A model generated the notes under the pieces. The model searched no databases. It saw nothing but the letters and a program-made list of their open reading frames with translations, and was not told where the DNA came from. A stretch of DNA of 64,000 nucleotides from Progne subis subis (taxonomy: Eukaryota; Chordata; Aves; Passeriformes; Hirundinidae). The stretch's first letter is position 1; each line of letters starts with the position of its first letter. The stretch spans positions 1,860,001 through 1,924,000 of the forward strand of contig JAKJHU010000075.1 in NCBI GenBank assembly GCA_022316685.1, written 5' to 3'. The translations under genes and the position numbers were made by a program. Of this stretch, positions 52,054-63,480 are shown piece by piece.

Positions 52054-52185
52054 CTTGCATGATAGCTCGAGTGCCAGGAGGCACAGGCATTAGACGAGGG
52101 GAGGTGTGACGTGGCTGCCTCAGATTGACTTTCGGTAAATTTGGTTGCGTGCCAGGAGTGCGGCCTGCAGGCTAGGTCATTCCTT
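52054..52185 (-). CDS. SHROOM2: SHROOM2 exon just after the PDZ domain
   Basis: The 132-nt exon has one base, 43 codons and two bases. The acceptor is TTGTTTTCAG and the donor GCAAG|GTGAGT. It reads RNDLACRPHSWHATKFTESQ and ends NACASWHSSYHA, with the split serine joining SCSSHDLS of the giant exon. In mammals this exon directly follows the PDZ-coding exon (…LKLVVKR) and shares the RPHSWHATKF block. The first base completes an arginine codon begun in the missing upstream exon, so at least one more coding exon must lie further upstream in full-length transcripts. Confidence 0.95.
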
Positions 52186-55100
52186 CTGAAAACAACAGAG
52201 GCAGAGGGTGCTACTTTAATGCAAACAGTTCAATAAGGTTATATACTTACTGCAAAAAATCTACCAGGGCAGCAATAAAACATTTCACAGTTAGGACAGA
52301 GGTGTAACAAACTTAAATGACAGCAAAACTTTCCACATGCATGCCAGTTTTGAAAAGACATCACCATTTCTTTAAAATGCCTGAGATGCAGTGAAATGCC
52401 AGTATATTTTTTGGTTTTTTTAAATTGCTGGTGAGGTGGGTGTTTTTTACAAGGAACAGAGACTGATAAATTTTAAAGCGCCTGAGATGTATCCAGAGCT
52501 GTAATAGTTAAAGCTAATTCCGAGACTTTTACAACTTGATAACAGTAGGGCTTTGGTGAGATTTTACTGTAGGTAGGTGCATATGGGAGGAGCTAGGAAA
52601 AAAGGAGTTAATGACAGAAAGATTAGAGTCATGTACATTGTTTCATACAAGTTAGTGATACAAGCAATCAGATCAACTCCAGGCAAGTTCTGCTTCAGCT
52701 CTTGAACTATTTGGCATTGATATGCAGAGAGCTTTTGTTTGTTTTGGTGTTTTATGGGTTTGTTTTTTAAAGAATACATCTCAAAAACAGTTCAGCGAAT
52801 CACGTAAGTCCCCAAATACCTACTTGGATATGATCTGTTTCTGGTCATGTAACAAGAGATTCCTTCTAAGAAGTACAACAGTAAGTTGTCAGAGCTTTAC
52901 ATCTTAAAAACTGTTTTTGCAAACTGCTCCATACTCCTCTACCCTCTTCCTTCTGCTCAGGAATTAGTAACTACAGCTTGCACTGCCTTCCAAGGACTTG
53001 CTCTTTGTTACACCTCCCAGCACTCATGAACTTCTTCCCTAAGGTTAAATAAGCCTTCTGGGTGGAATCCAGCTACTTCTGTTTCAGTGAGCAGAAGCCA
53101 AGTACAGGCCATTTGTCTAGACCCTCTTAGTCACTTGGGAATGAAGCAGGACCTTCTTTGAAGGTAATTCATCCTGTCCTTCTCCTTGGTTCATCCTGGA
53201 GGAAGCATAATTTAAAATTTAGATGCAGTATGAGGTTTGACAAATTCCATGTTTTGAAGTCTGAGTCTGAAACAAAGGCTTACAGAACTGTAGTTCTTAA
53301 TTATTTTTTTTTTTTTAATGCACTTATGTATTTAAGAAATTTGTCTGAGTTACAGAAGTAATTTGCTACACTGAAAAAGTGTTCCATATTTTCAATTGGA
53401 AGCGTAAAGGTACTTCTACATTTTTTTACTCATTCCCCTATTTCATAAATTTGTCTGCTATGAGACAGCCACTGCATTTAGAGACCAAAACTGAAGCCAG
53501 TATATTCAAAACAGGTCCGCTCTGAGTATGTTGCTTTTCACAGTACATTCAGGAAGATCTGAAGAAATCAGTGATGAATTGTTTTCCAAACTCTGCATGC
53601 AGGATAACAAAAGGAGAATAACAATTCTACAGGGGAACTAATTCCACTATGAAGTGCAGCATCATTACTATCACTAAAAAAAGAAGTAATTGTTTCCATA
53701 AATAGAAGCCTACTCTTCTCACATGACAAAAGAGAAAAGAGTTAAGCAGAGCATCTCTAGTTGCTCTTCTTGGTAGCACAGGACATTGTGTGAGTGCAGG
53801 AGCCCCAGTACACTTAGTGCAAACCAGTGCAAAATATTCTGCTCAGCCATGTGATGATGGGCTCCAGACAGTCCTTGCTTGCTCCAAGCCTGTGTGCAAG
53901 GTTATGATTCCACTGTTCAGCTGCAGAGAACTTCACGTCCTTTCTCCCCCCACTGCTGACCTTTAACAGTACTGACACCAACCCAGCAAACCACAAATAC
54001 ATTTTAAGACAAATTCAAGAGACCACCTAGACATCAATTCAGCTGAAAAGGTTTATCTTTTATGAGACAATTACTTTTCTATGATGTACCAGTAAGGACA
54101 CACAAGACTAGGAAACTAGCACAATACAAGCAGCATTTGGAGCGTAAGGAAAAGCAGGTTGGGAAGAGGGCTTCTGCAACAGTTTGGGTTTGACAAATGG
54201 CAGGAGGAATCCAGTCACAGGGAAGAAAAAGAAGGGATGCACATGTAAAGTCAGTACTGTACCTCATGGAACTTGTCAAGATCTTGATAAGATAGTTCCT
54301 CGCTACATGAATGTCATTTTCAGAAGGCATTTTCTGTGCTACAATATCCACCACCACTTGCATCTTCCTGAGCAGCCAAGCAAGGGGAGGAACAGACTGG
54401 ACTGAGTTGTGGCATAAGGCAAGTCAAGTGGACAAGAATTTACAAGTTCTGTTCAATTTTCTGTATTTATAGACACAGTATTTTTAAGAGGTTTTTGGTT
54501 TTTTGTGGGTTTGTTTTTTTTTTTTTTTGACATAATAGTCTGAACAACCTAAAAATACTGGTGGTATATCTATAAGGTGTAATCACATAGACATCTGCTT
54601 TTGTTGGGAAGTTCAAAACATTACTAAAAATTAATTCACCGTGCAACAGTACTTTCTGATAGTAATTATAATTATATGGAGAATCTATCCTGCACTGCAA
54701 GAAACTATTTTTTCTAAAAAGTGGACTGCAACACAAACATTGAATCCAAAACTCAGCAAATAGATAGAATTACTAGAAAGAAAATATCAGAAGATTCAAA
54801 ACAGGAATATTTTGCAGGCAACTAAAAAAGCTGGAATCTGAGCATTTACATTCTAATGTAATACCTCTCTTCTGAGTGACAGAATGAGATCATCTGAACC
54901 CACAACTCAGAAAACCCCAAGCATTAATGGATGCATTATTAAAAGCATTTCACTGTAAGTATCTTTCTACCACTTTTTTGTCAGATTTTATAGAAGCTGC
55001 TGGAAGGAAAATGTTGACAAGCATAGAAGATAGGTTACAAAGGAAAAAAGATAAAAGACCAGCAGATACAAGAAGAGAAGCATGTATTTTGCCAGCATCA

Positions 55101-55254
55101 CCTTTGCCAACAGAAATTGTATCCTTATCTACCAAACAGCACGTCTGTTGTAACTCTGCCATACAGGCATTTGCATTTAGAGCAACCAAAGCAAAAAGGT
55201 GACAGGCAGTTCCAGAGGCCTGCATCCAGGTGAAAAACCAGTTGCTATAATTTA

Positions 55255-55500
55255 TTTCATAGAACCATAAAAGAGTTTGGGTTGGAAGATCAGTCAGTCA
55301 AAGATCACTCAGTCCTTGCCATGGGCAGAGGCACCTTCCAACAGCGCAGGTTGTTCACAGCCTCATCCAGGCTGGCTTTGAACACTCCCAATGATGGGGT
55401 ATCCACAACTTCTCTGGCAACCTGTTCCAGTGCCTCCCCACCCTCACGGTAAAGAATTTCTTCCTAATATCTAATTTGTCTGTTAATGTTTCTTTCCAGC
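55255..55500 (-). mobile_element. CR1 LINE 3'-end fragment
   Basis: The plus strand begins TTCATAGAACCATAAAAGAG TTTGGGTTGGAAG and continues with CACCTTCCAACAGCGCAGGT, CAACTTCTCTGGCAACCTGT and GTAAAGAATTTCTTCCTAAT, standard reverse-complement CR1 landmarks. The copy stops abruptly where the CpG island starts. Confidence 0.92.
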
Positions 55501-55683
55501 CCCCTGCTGAACGAGCAGAAGCCTGACTGCTGGCACACACCTCAAGCCTGAGGCTGCACACCGTTCCGTGCAAGCAGCGACAGCCACACAGGACAGAGGC
55601 TGGGTGCGCCGTTACCCCGAACCCGCGCTGCCTCTTGATCCCTTTTCCACGGATCTCTTTCCCTTCCTTCTTGTCCTTGTTCT

Positions 55684-55697
55684 CCCGCCCCGCCCGG
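55684..55697 (-). promoter_or_regulatory. Overlapping GC boxes (SP1-type)
   Basis: The minus strand reads CCGGGCGGGGCGGG, containing two overlapping GGGCGG-type sites in the core of the CpG island. Suits a TATA-less promoter. Confidence 0.5.
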
Positions 55698-55707
55698 CGG
55701 CCCGCGC

Positions 55708-55721
55708 GCGCCCCCTGCCGG
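55708..55721 (-). promoter_or_regulatory. CTCF-like binding site
   Basis: The minus strand reads CCGGCAGGGGGCGC, differing from the well-known CTCF core CCAGCAGGGGGCGC at one position. It is embedded in the CpG island. Binding is inferred from motif alone. Confidence 0.45.
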
Positions 55722-56054
55722 CGGCCGCTCGCTGTGCCCAGGGAGGCCGCGGCTGCGGCCGCCGCCGTCACTCCCGAGCCGCCGCCTCCCGCCGAGGTTG
55801 GGATTATTCCTCATCCCAGCCGAGCCCTTCTCTGGCCGGCAAAGCGGCACACTCTGCTGCGACCACACGGGAGTGGTTTTTGTCCTGGCGGCTGCAGCCC
55901 AGATTACGCGTCGGCAATAATCATTCAAAGCCAGGGTTCCCCACAGCCCGTCTAACCAGAAATGAGCATTAGAGGCCGGTCCTCGCAAATGCAGTGTAAC
56001 CCACTGTTCCTCTCTATCTGCAGCAACAGGAAATAAATCATGGACTCAATCAAA

Positions 56055-56575
56055 TAATAGGTTGGGTTGGAAGACACCCTAAAGATCATCTCGTTCCAAC
56101 CCTTCTGATGAAAGCAGGGACACATTCCACTAGACCAGACCAGTTGCTCAGAGCCCCATCTGACCTAGCTTGAAAGTTTTTAGGGTATGGGCTGTCCGTA
56201 GCCTCTCGTGGCAACCTGTTCCAGTGCCTCACCACCCTCAAAGAATTTTTTCCTAACATCTAATCTAGAACTACTCTCTTTCAGTTTGAAGCCATTCCCC
56301 CTTGTCCTGTCACTACATGCCCTTGAAAAGCCTCTCTCCAACTTCCTGGTTGGCTCCCTTCGGGTCCTGGAAGACTGCCAATTAGGTGACCCCAAAGCTT
56401 TCTCTTCTCCAGGCTGAGCATTCCTAGTTCTCTTCACATTTTCACATAGGAGAGGTGCTCCAATCCTCTAATCATCTTGGTGGCCTCCTTTGGAGTCACT
56501 CCAACAGATTGATGGTACTTCCCACGCTGGGGATGCCAGAGCTGGATGCAGTACTCAGGGTGGGGTCTCACCCTA
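56055..56575 (-). mobile_element. CR1 LINE fragment
   Basis: The plus strand runs ATAGGTTGGGTTGGAAGACA, CACTAGACCAGACCAGTTGC, CAACCTGTTCCAGTGCCTCA, CTTGTCCTGTCACTACATGC and CCAGAGCTGGATGCAGTACT, the order of reverse-complement avian CR1. It has the same orientation as the copy on the other side of the CpG island and overlaps it in element coordinates. The two are therefore separate insertions, not one copy split in half. Confidence 0.93.
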
Positions 56576-58748
56576 ATAAAACCTGGGTTTAAACAAGAAA
56601 TCCCAATTTTTCAAAAGTAAAAGAATGGACAAGTCAGTGGCTTCAGTTAGAACTGAGCAGAATCTATAGAGACAGAAAAAAAAACCCCAAAGGAGAAGCA
56701 GCTCTACCTTTTAGCTCTTACTCTCACACACTGTCAGCCCTAATCTGAGTGAAAACTGTTGTAGTGATCATTTATATTAAAGATTCTTAAAATATATATA
56801 TCTATTCCCTTTTCAGGGAATACAGAAAGCTGTAGACCATATTTTAAGGTACAAACAAGAATTTGGGAACTAGCCAATGTAGTAGCTATCAAAATAAAAC
56901 TCCCTCCATTCACCACAATGCAACTCAAAGCTTTTCAGCAGTGCAGCAAAGGCTTTCTGCGTTGTTAAAAACTTTGTTTTCAAAATAGCCCAAGTTCCCT
57001 TTTCCAAAGTTGCAGCAGGAGGTCCAAACTAATGGCAGCCATTTTAAACCTTGTCTAGAACCAAAAATTTGGCTTAATCCCAGTGTAATTTGCTATAAGA
57101 CATGTCAAAGGTGCAAGGCTAAGGAAATGCAGAAAGGCCGCAGCCCTGAGATAAAATGGAAACCTGCAAAGTTTTAAAGGTCAAATGCACAATTCACTGG
57201 CATTCGCAAACAAGCAGCATGCTCGAGCACCGCACGTACTGTGAGGAACAGCTCACAAGGTGCCCTTAGATTGCTTCAAAGCCAAATAAACCAAACCATG
57301 CTGCAGTTGTTTGTCCTACAGAAACAGGCAACCATTATAAACACTGCTGCCCCATGCCAGCCATACAAACTGGCTAGGTGGGGTTCAATTTTTGGAACCT
57401 CCTCAGCAAGCCACTCACACATTATTTTTTTACTCCACATAGAGAAAATGTCAAGAATTTGTAGTGACAGTGCAGGTGCCCTTGTGTGTCCACTTACAAA
57501 TCCCAAACAGCTTCACAGTTCTCAGCTTTCTCACCTCCCCTCCCTTACAATAACAGTAGGCTAGACATACCAATATTCCATAAGCAATTTTTTTTTTAGT
57601 AAATCTGAATATGCTGGAGGAACAAAAGTTTTCCCAAGCCATGGGATTTTTTTTTGCAGTTCACCAATCTTGTGTTCAGTATATTAAAACATACTAGAAG
57701 ACCAGCATATAATGTAATTAACTGGGTATGCAAAAAGCCACTGTAAAAAAACAGCTAAATCATTTATTCAATGTAATAAAAACATTTTTTGGATTTTGTT
57801 AAGCCTTCTGAATCCTTGGCAGGGAAAAAAAAGGAAGCTGAAAACCACCATGAGTCTGCAGTTACCTGCAGGTGCCTCAAATAAAAAGAAATTGACAATG
57901 TAACTGTGTCTGATTGCAGAAGTTGTTATATGCATTTGTCACTGCAGATTTGAAGAGCTCATCCAACTGCCTAACAGGGGAGCTCATGATTAGAGCTGGA
58001 TGATTTTTCTAAAATAAAGAATTATTTTTTTTTAATCAGCACTTAATTTGATCTTTCTTCTTACCCTCCCTTTGAAACAGACAACACTCCTTTCTACAGA
58101 ATACCAAAGGAGTCATCAACCTATACAGACAAAGATATTCTGTATTATCTATCTCAGACAACTATATTCATAGAATTCAAATTACTTCATGCTGCGTTAG
58201 TCACCACTGGCACATCTATCTGCCATGGAAATATGGGAATGAAGTATCTAAAATTTGGCAAAAGCTATCACCTAGCACCAAAACTTTATAAGGAATGTGA
58301 ATGGTTTCTTGTGTCATTCTCAGAAATTAGATACATGCAAGAGTTATCCTAATTTAGGCTAAACTAGTTGTTATCAATTCTATAAAAAGCTCTTGATTAA
58401 GTCCAATACAATTCCCCGCTCCTTTCCCCTTACCATTTTCAATGTTGTCCTGTCTCCTGACATAAAAGTGCATCTATATCTTTGGATGTAACAGCAAGCC
58501 AAGTGAGGAGAAAGCATGCAAAACTTGAGATGGAGCACTTTTTCTGAACAGTCTCCTACTTTATTTTTTCTTCATTTATTTAAAAATAAAGGAAGTAGTG
58601 TGGTATGTATGTGTGAAAGAATATGAGAAGGAAGAAACACCCTGAGAATTTCCATGCAGAAACTGTATATTAAAGGATTTCCCAATTAAAAAAAACCTTC
58701 CAGAATATATTTGGAAGTAAGCCTTCACTGTCACTCATATCCAACAGA

Positions 58749-58816
58749 GAGGATATATATACACAAACATAGATATCTCGCTATGTAGATACATGCAGAG
58801 ATATATATACATACAT
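58749..58816. repeat. AT/GATA-type simple repeat patch
   Basis: Repeated ATATAT, ATACA and AGATA units in an intron, including two copies of GATATATATACA-like sequence. Degenerate microsatellite. Confidence 0.8.
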
Positions 58817-61800
58817 GCATAGTAACTTTTTAGGCTTTGCTAGTTCCAAAATATGCCCACAATTTCTCTAACCAGGCTGGTGGTTGTGCACTCTAGCCAC
58901 CACTTTTTTGGTCTTCCCAATATAGTGAAGCACTGCTAAAATCCATCCCACAACCCACTTAAGAATACACCTCTCTGCTGCTTTCTAGAGCATCACAGCC
59001 ACTTCCTTTCTCTTAAACCTGTCCTACTGCATTCCCCTGAGATACATTCTTAGATGCCCCAAGCTCCTACTGTCCTGGGGTTAGGCAGCAGCAACTTAAA
59101 TGCTTTTTCTGAAGTACAGTCTTTGCCAGCATTCAGACTGTCCATCCAGGAGAGCCTTAAATGTCCTTTTAAGTAAGGTAAGGACTGAAGATACAGTAAT
59201 TGCATTAGCCCCTCCAAAAAGCCAAAAAACGGGGCCTTCTCAGGTGAGGCAGAAACAACAGGATGAGAAATTTAAGATGTTTAAAATGTCTTTTCATGGT
59301 GAGAAATAAAATAGAACTCCTGGAAAATATCATCATGGCAAGTACTTTAGGGTCATGCCTTTGACCTTTGCAGATCTGTAGTGAGCTTTATAAAAACAAC
59401 ACATACCATCTCCTCCTTTCTTTCAGGGTCACTCCCTGAATACAAAAAAAAAAATGCCTGTTTCAGATGAAGCCAAATCCTGTCTGGATTTTTATCTGGC
59501 TTGTTCACAAAAGGAATCATTAAGTCAGATGCACTGCAGGAACACTTAATGATAAATTTAATTAAGTAAATATTCAGAACAATACTGCCGACCACCATTA
59601 GAAACAATATAGTTCTTTCCGTCTGAAAAACCGCATTGGAGTAAGAAGTAGAACCAACTCAACACACCAACAAAGTCTTCTTGCTCATCTATTTAAGAGC
59701 TTGCACTTGTTAAGTACTCTATTATTGCTTCTCAACCTATCCTCACAGCACTCGGAATTCTCAAGTAATCTTCCAAATAAATACTGGTCATATCACACAG
59801 CATCGAGGACCCATTTACTCTAGCTTAGCCTTAACTAAGACAAAAGATGAGAGTAATACTGTAAAAAATTACAATACTTTCCACATTAATAAAGAACTGA
59901 ATAAGTTTTTAATGCAGAAATTTCCCTTGAGGCGTCTTGGTCTCATAAGGACAATAGAAATCTGAAAGAAAAAACTACTCCACAAAAAAATCAAACAAAC
60001 AAACAATCAATCAAGAGATAAAAAGAAAGTCTCCTCTTCTGAGAAATCCCTTCTGGATTATTCTGGATACTAGTGCATGTATCAAGTAATGCTTCCACTG
60101 AACTCAGGTAGCTATACAACTGTAAATCACTCTGTGATATACGGCATGGTTTGTAAAAAGGATTTCTATTGTCATAAAAAAACTATTTTCAGATTAAAAC
60201 AGACATTAGAGTTTTGGCACATTACAGAGCTCATAATTTGGGCAGGAAATCACAGCTGCCTTAACGTGTTGGAAGCCCAAGGCATAAGGTGGTTACAGTT
60301 GCACAATCATCCAGGGTAACCTCTCCCTCCTTACCTCCCGGGGCAGCTCAAGTTTCAGGCAGAGTTAATTGTTCCTTCCAAGTTAAATCCCGTTCCTAAT
60401 CTCCAACTGATGACTGCAGCCATAACAGCATTGTAACACGCAGCAGTACAAATTGAAACACTTCTGTATCCATCCATCTACCATTTCTCCCTTGACAAAG
60501 GGCAGATATTCTCCTGCAACTTCTTGGAGCATGAGCTACTCTCCTCCTACGCCTGTACTAATTCAGGCCAAATATGTTTTGTGTAGATTCTTAATGGAAG
60601 TAAAAATAATCTGCATGGGCAGGTATAATGCCTCTGAGAGCTACTAACACCCAGGGTAGGAGCAAGACGCTGAGAAATGCAAGGCACTGGCCTCCATCCC
60701 TAGGGGGAAGATGGGGACTGCAGTAAGGCAAGTAAGTGCAAGAAGCTGGATCCTCTGCTGAGGCTGCTGGTTCTGTGTCCTGCTTCATCTTCTGACATTT
60801 CAGTCTGTGAGAAACAGAGCTGTTTCCCTCGATTTGGATACACTAGGAATAAGTACAAACACTTATTTTGAGCAGATATATGGCAGCCCTAAAACTCAAT
60901 CACTTGGAGGTCGAACTTCAATAATGATCAGACAATTCCCATTTCTGGGATTCCTGGAACAGCACTGATTTTGCTTGGGGAACTAGGTTTTTAGGCTTAT
61001 TTTACAGAAACTGATTGTGCCAAGATATGCACCCAATTTAACATTATTAGACTTGAAAGCTGGGTTGAGTCACTTCACAGCAAAATAAAAGCTATTTTCC
61101 AAGCAAAATTGAAAACAGAATCACTTCATAGCAATAACAATACAAATCTTCAACAGATCACCTTTCTTCCAGCCCAGCTCACACCACCCCTTCAGATCTC
61201 AATCTTTAGCCACCCTCATTATCACCAAGAGTAAGTTTTACAAGAGAGTAAATCTGGCAAAAATAGAATAATAAATGCCCACAGGTTGAAACATGTGCTC
61301 AGATACACAGAAATCAAATCAGAAACTATCCAAATTTTCCAAGCCCAGATCAGTAACAATGACAAAATACAGGAAAAAATTCTCTAGTTAATATTAATTT
61401 ATCGTTACCCCTGCTGCCAAAGTTAGTTTGTTAAAAATCCACAGAACTATCAGCATCCCTCTGAAATGACCACGTAGTTTAATAACTGAATTCATTCATG
61501 CATTCTTCCTGCACAAACCAAGGTACAGACAACCTCACAACAGATCACACAGATACTATGACTACATTCACATGAAAAATGTGCCCACATCACTATTATT
61601 AAACTTGGAGCAGTGAATACAGCTCTAAGAGTGAGTATTCAGCTGTTTGCATGCTATGTGCTACATTTAATCTTCTTCAGACGGGAAACAAAATTGGGTT
61701 TTAACACTCCTAGGGTGGTACTGAGCTCCACACGAGGATGTCTAAACAACCTCAAGAAATAGGAAAGGTATCTTCATCTTCTGGGACACACTCAATACCA

Positions 61801-62949
61801 CATATAAGCTCCAAGTGACTAATGAAAGTCTAATATTTTATAGCTTTACTCCAAGTTCAGTGAAGCCAGCAGAAATGTGTGATAGTTTTTATGTCCAGTG
61901 CTCTATTATGTATTACTATGAGTTATTATAACCAACAGTAACCTGCAGACATTGATCCTAACTCTTCTGGGATCCTTCCCCACAAATACAGTGGGCAGAC
62001 ACTACCTGAGCAGCCCTCTAGTGTAAGAAGGTCCATTAGCTTCACTAGATTAAGGATTTCTCTAATGGAGCTGACTGGCCTGTCTGGTCACCACTAAGAA
62101 GATAGAGACAGAAACACATCCTGAGCCCACATTGCTTCAGCGTCCCACCTTCACAGCATATATCTTCTTGAAAAGCAGGAAGCAGTGACTGCCTGGCAGT
62201 GACCAAAAAAAAAAAAACTGACAAAAAATTAATCATTTAACTTCCTCCCCCTTCCCCAAACTGTGTAAGACAAGCGTATTTAAAAGATTAGGCTGTTTTT
62301 CCCCCACTTTTGCTTAGTACATCATATTCCTCTCCTTCCCAAAGAGAAATCCCACAACCCTTTCTTTAGATTTATTGTGAAGAACAGACAATTTTGTTCT
62401 CACATTTATCAACATACTAATTTCCTCTTGCACTGTTCCATAAAAATCCCTTTCCACCCTTGTGTAAGTCCTGCACATGTTGGCAAACAGCTCACAGCCT
62501 GGGAAACCTTTTCCACTGAATTTTCACACCACTATAAGCTCGAGGCTTAAAAACTCTCAGGCCTTGACACTTCTGAATTTTACTAAGAGTGACTCTGCCA
62601 GTCCATCTGTCTCCATCCTTATTGGGATGAAGAGACCAGCCCAGTGTTGCAGACCTCCCAGAAAGCAGCAACTGCAAACCACACCAGCGCCTGGCCCAGC
62701 TGGGAGATGAGTGGTTCTGCTCGGCAAGACAAAGCACACTGAAGCCAGGTCTGCCTGAGAAATGGGAGGCAAATTTGAAAACAAACAAACAAACTCTTTT
62801 CAAAGTCACCTACTCTTTTCCACACCGGCTGACTTCCACGTCAACAATCCTATGATCAAATTTTAATCAGATGCATTTGAGACAACAACGCATAGCTTTT
62901 TTATCCCCCCCCCATCCAAAAGTTACAAAAGACACAAGAAAACATGAGA

Positions 62950-63480
62950 AAGGCACTCTGTGCACTGGCCTATGCCCACAATGGAACGAAGGGGTGAGGA
63001 GCCACCGTCCTGTCCAGCCAGGCAGGAGCCTCCTCGCCCTGGCACAGCCTTGGCTACCTACCCAGGCTCCGTGCCGGGCGCTGCCTCCTCCCTCAGGGTG
63101 CAGGCAGAGCTCCCGGCAGGCGGAGCAGCCTCTCGTCACGGAGCGGGACCGGTCCAAGAGCCGAGCGATGGGGCCGGGGCGGCACCGCGGGGTGTTGCTA
63201 GCACCCTCCTGGGCTCGGTCCCCGGCAGACGCGGGCCATGCCGGCGGAGCAGCGCATGGACTCACTCCTCAGCCCTCTGCCACCGGCTGTCCTGTGCTAA
63301 TCTGCGGCCGCCAGCTTAGGGATATAATTAGGCTCACAAAGGAGCCTTGTCAGCGCTCCCCGCTAAGAGGCCGCAGCACTTCAGATTAGTCAGACCCGCG
63401 ACTCTGCCGCTGCACGCTGCTGCGGAGCTCGGCGGGGAAAAGCTGAGCAAAGCCCAAAAAATGAAACCAGAGGACTCTTC
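62950..63480. promoter_or_regulatory. Second GC-rich, CpG-containing block
   Basis: GC-rich sequence with many CpGs and CGGCGG/GCGGCC motifs, in contrast to its AT-rich flanks. It gives accidental open frames on both strands that match nothing I know. It could be an alternative first-exon/promoter region of SHROOM2 or an enhancer. A compact set of homeobox and SOX-type motifs lies inside (63298-63388). Confidence 0.4.
63298..63388. promoter_or_regulatory. Clustered homeobox and SOX motifs
   Basis: In 91 bases: TAATCT at 63298-63303, TAATTA at 63325-63330, the imperfect inverted SOX pair ACAAAGGAGCCTTGT at 63336-63350, and AGATTA (reverse TAATCT) at 63383-63388. TAATCY is the OTX/CRX/PITX type site; inverted ACAA/TTGT pairs suit SOXE dimers. 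Function is inference. Confidence 0.35.

Larger units (their letters stand above)
9080..52185 (-). other. SHROOM2: SHROOM2 gene, all visible coding exons (5' end outside window)
   Basis: The span covers seven coding exons on the minus strand that together match vertebrate SHROOM2 from just after the PDZ domain to the C-terminus. Total visible coding length is about 4,770 nt (about 1,590 codons); human SHROOM2 is about 1,616 residues including the PDZ. Splice phases, in transcription order, are 2, 0, then an unresolved junction, 2, 2, 0, 0, and all resolved junctions join in frame. SHROOM2 is a cytoplasmic, junction- and cortex-associated scaffold. ASD1 binds F-actin and ASD2 recruits ROCK, producing local actomyosin contraction. 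In retinal pigment epithelium it is also linked to melanosome placement. The choice of SHROOM2 over SHROOM3 or SHROOM4 rests on linker segments outside the shared domains, such as [16 protein letters not shown] and [20 protein letters not shown]. Confidence 0.95.
55501..55960. promoter_or_regulatory. CpG island, candidate internal SHROOM2 promoter
   Basis: The GC content jumps sharply. The core at 55681-55800 holds about twenty CpG dinucleotides in 120 bases, against near-absence in the surrounding intron. Overlapping GC boxes (SP1-type, GGGCGGGGCGGG on the minus strand) lie at 55684-55697. There is no clear TATA box. It sits about 3.4 kb upstream of the post-PDZ SHROOM2 exon. That is where a promoter for a PDZ-less form would be expected; such a short form is known for mouse Shroom3. 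Promoter function and strand are inference. Confidence 0.45.

Noticed and set aside
55542..55988. Open frames of 134-148 codons on both strands of the CpG island
   Set aside because: The composition is driven by CpG-rich repeats (Ala/Gly/Arg/Pro). No recognisable protein, and one frame runs into CR1 sequence.
62871..63389. 172-codon plus-strand and 132-codon minus-strand open frames in the GC-rich block
   Set aside because: Long frames arise easily in GC-rich DNA. No domain, no homology that I recognise, and no matching splice context.
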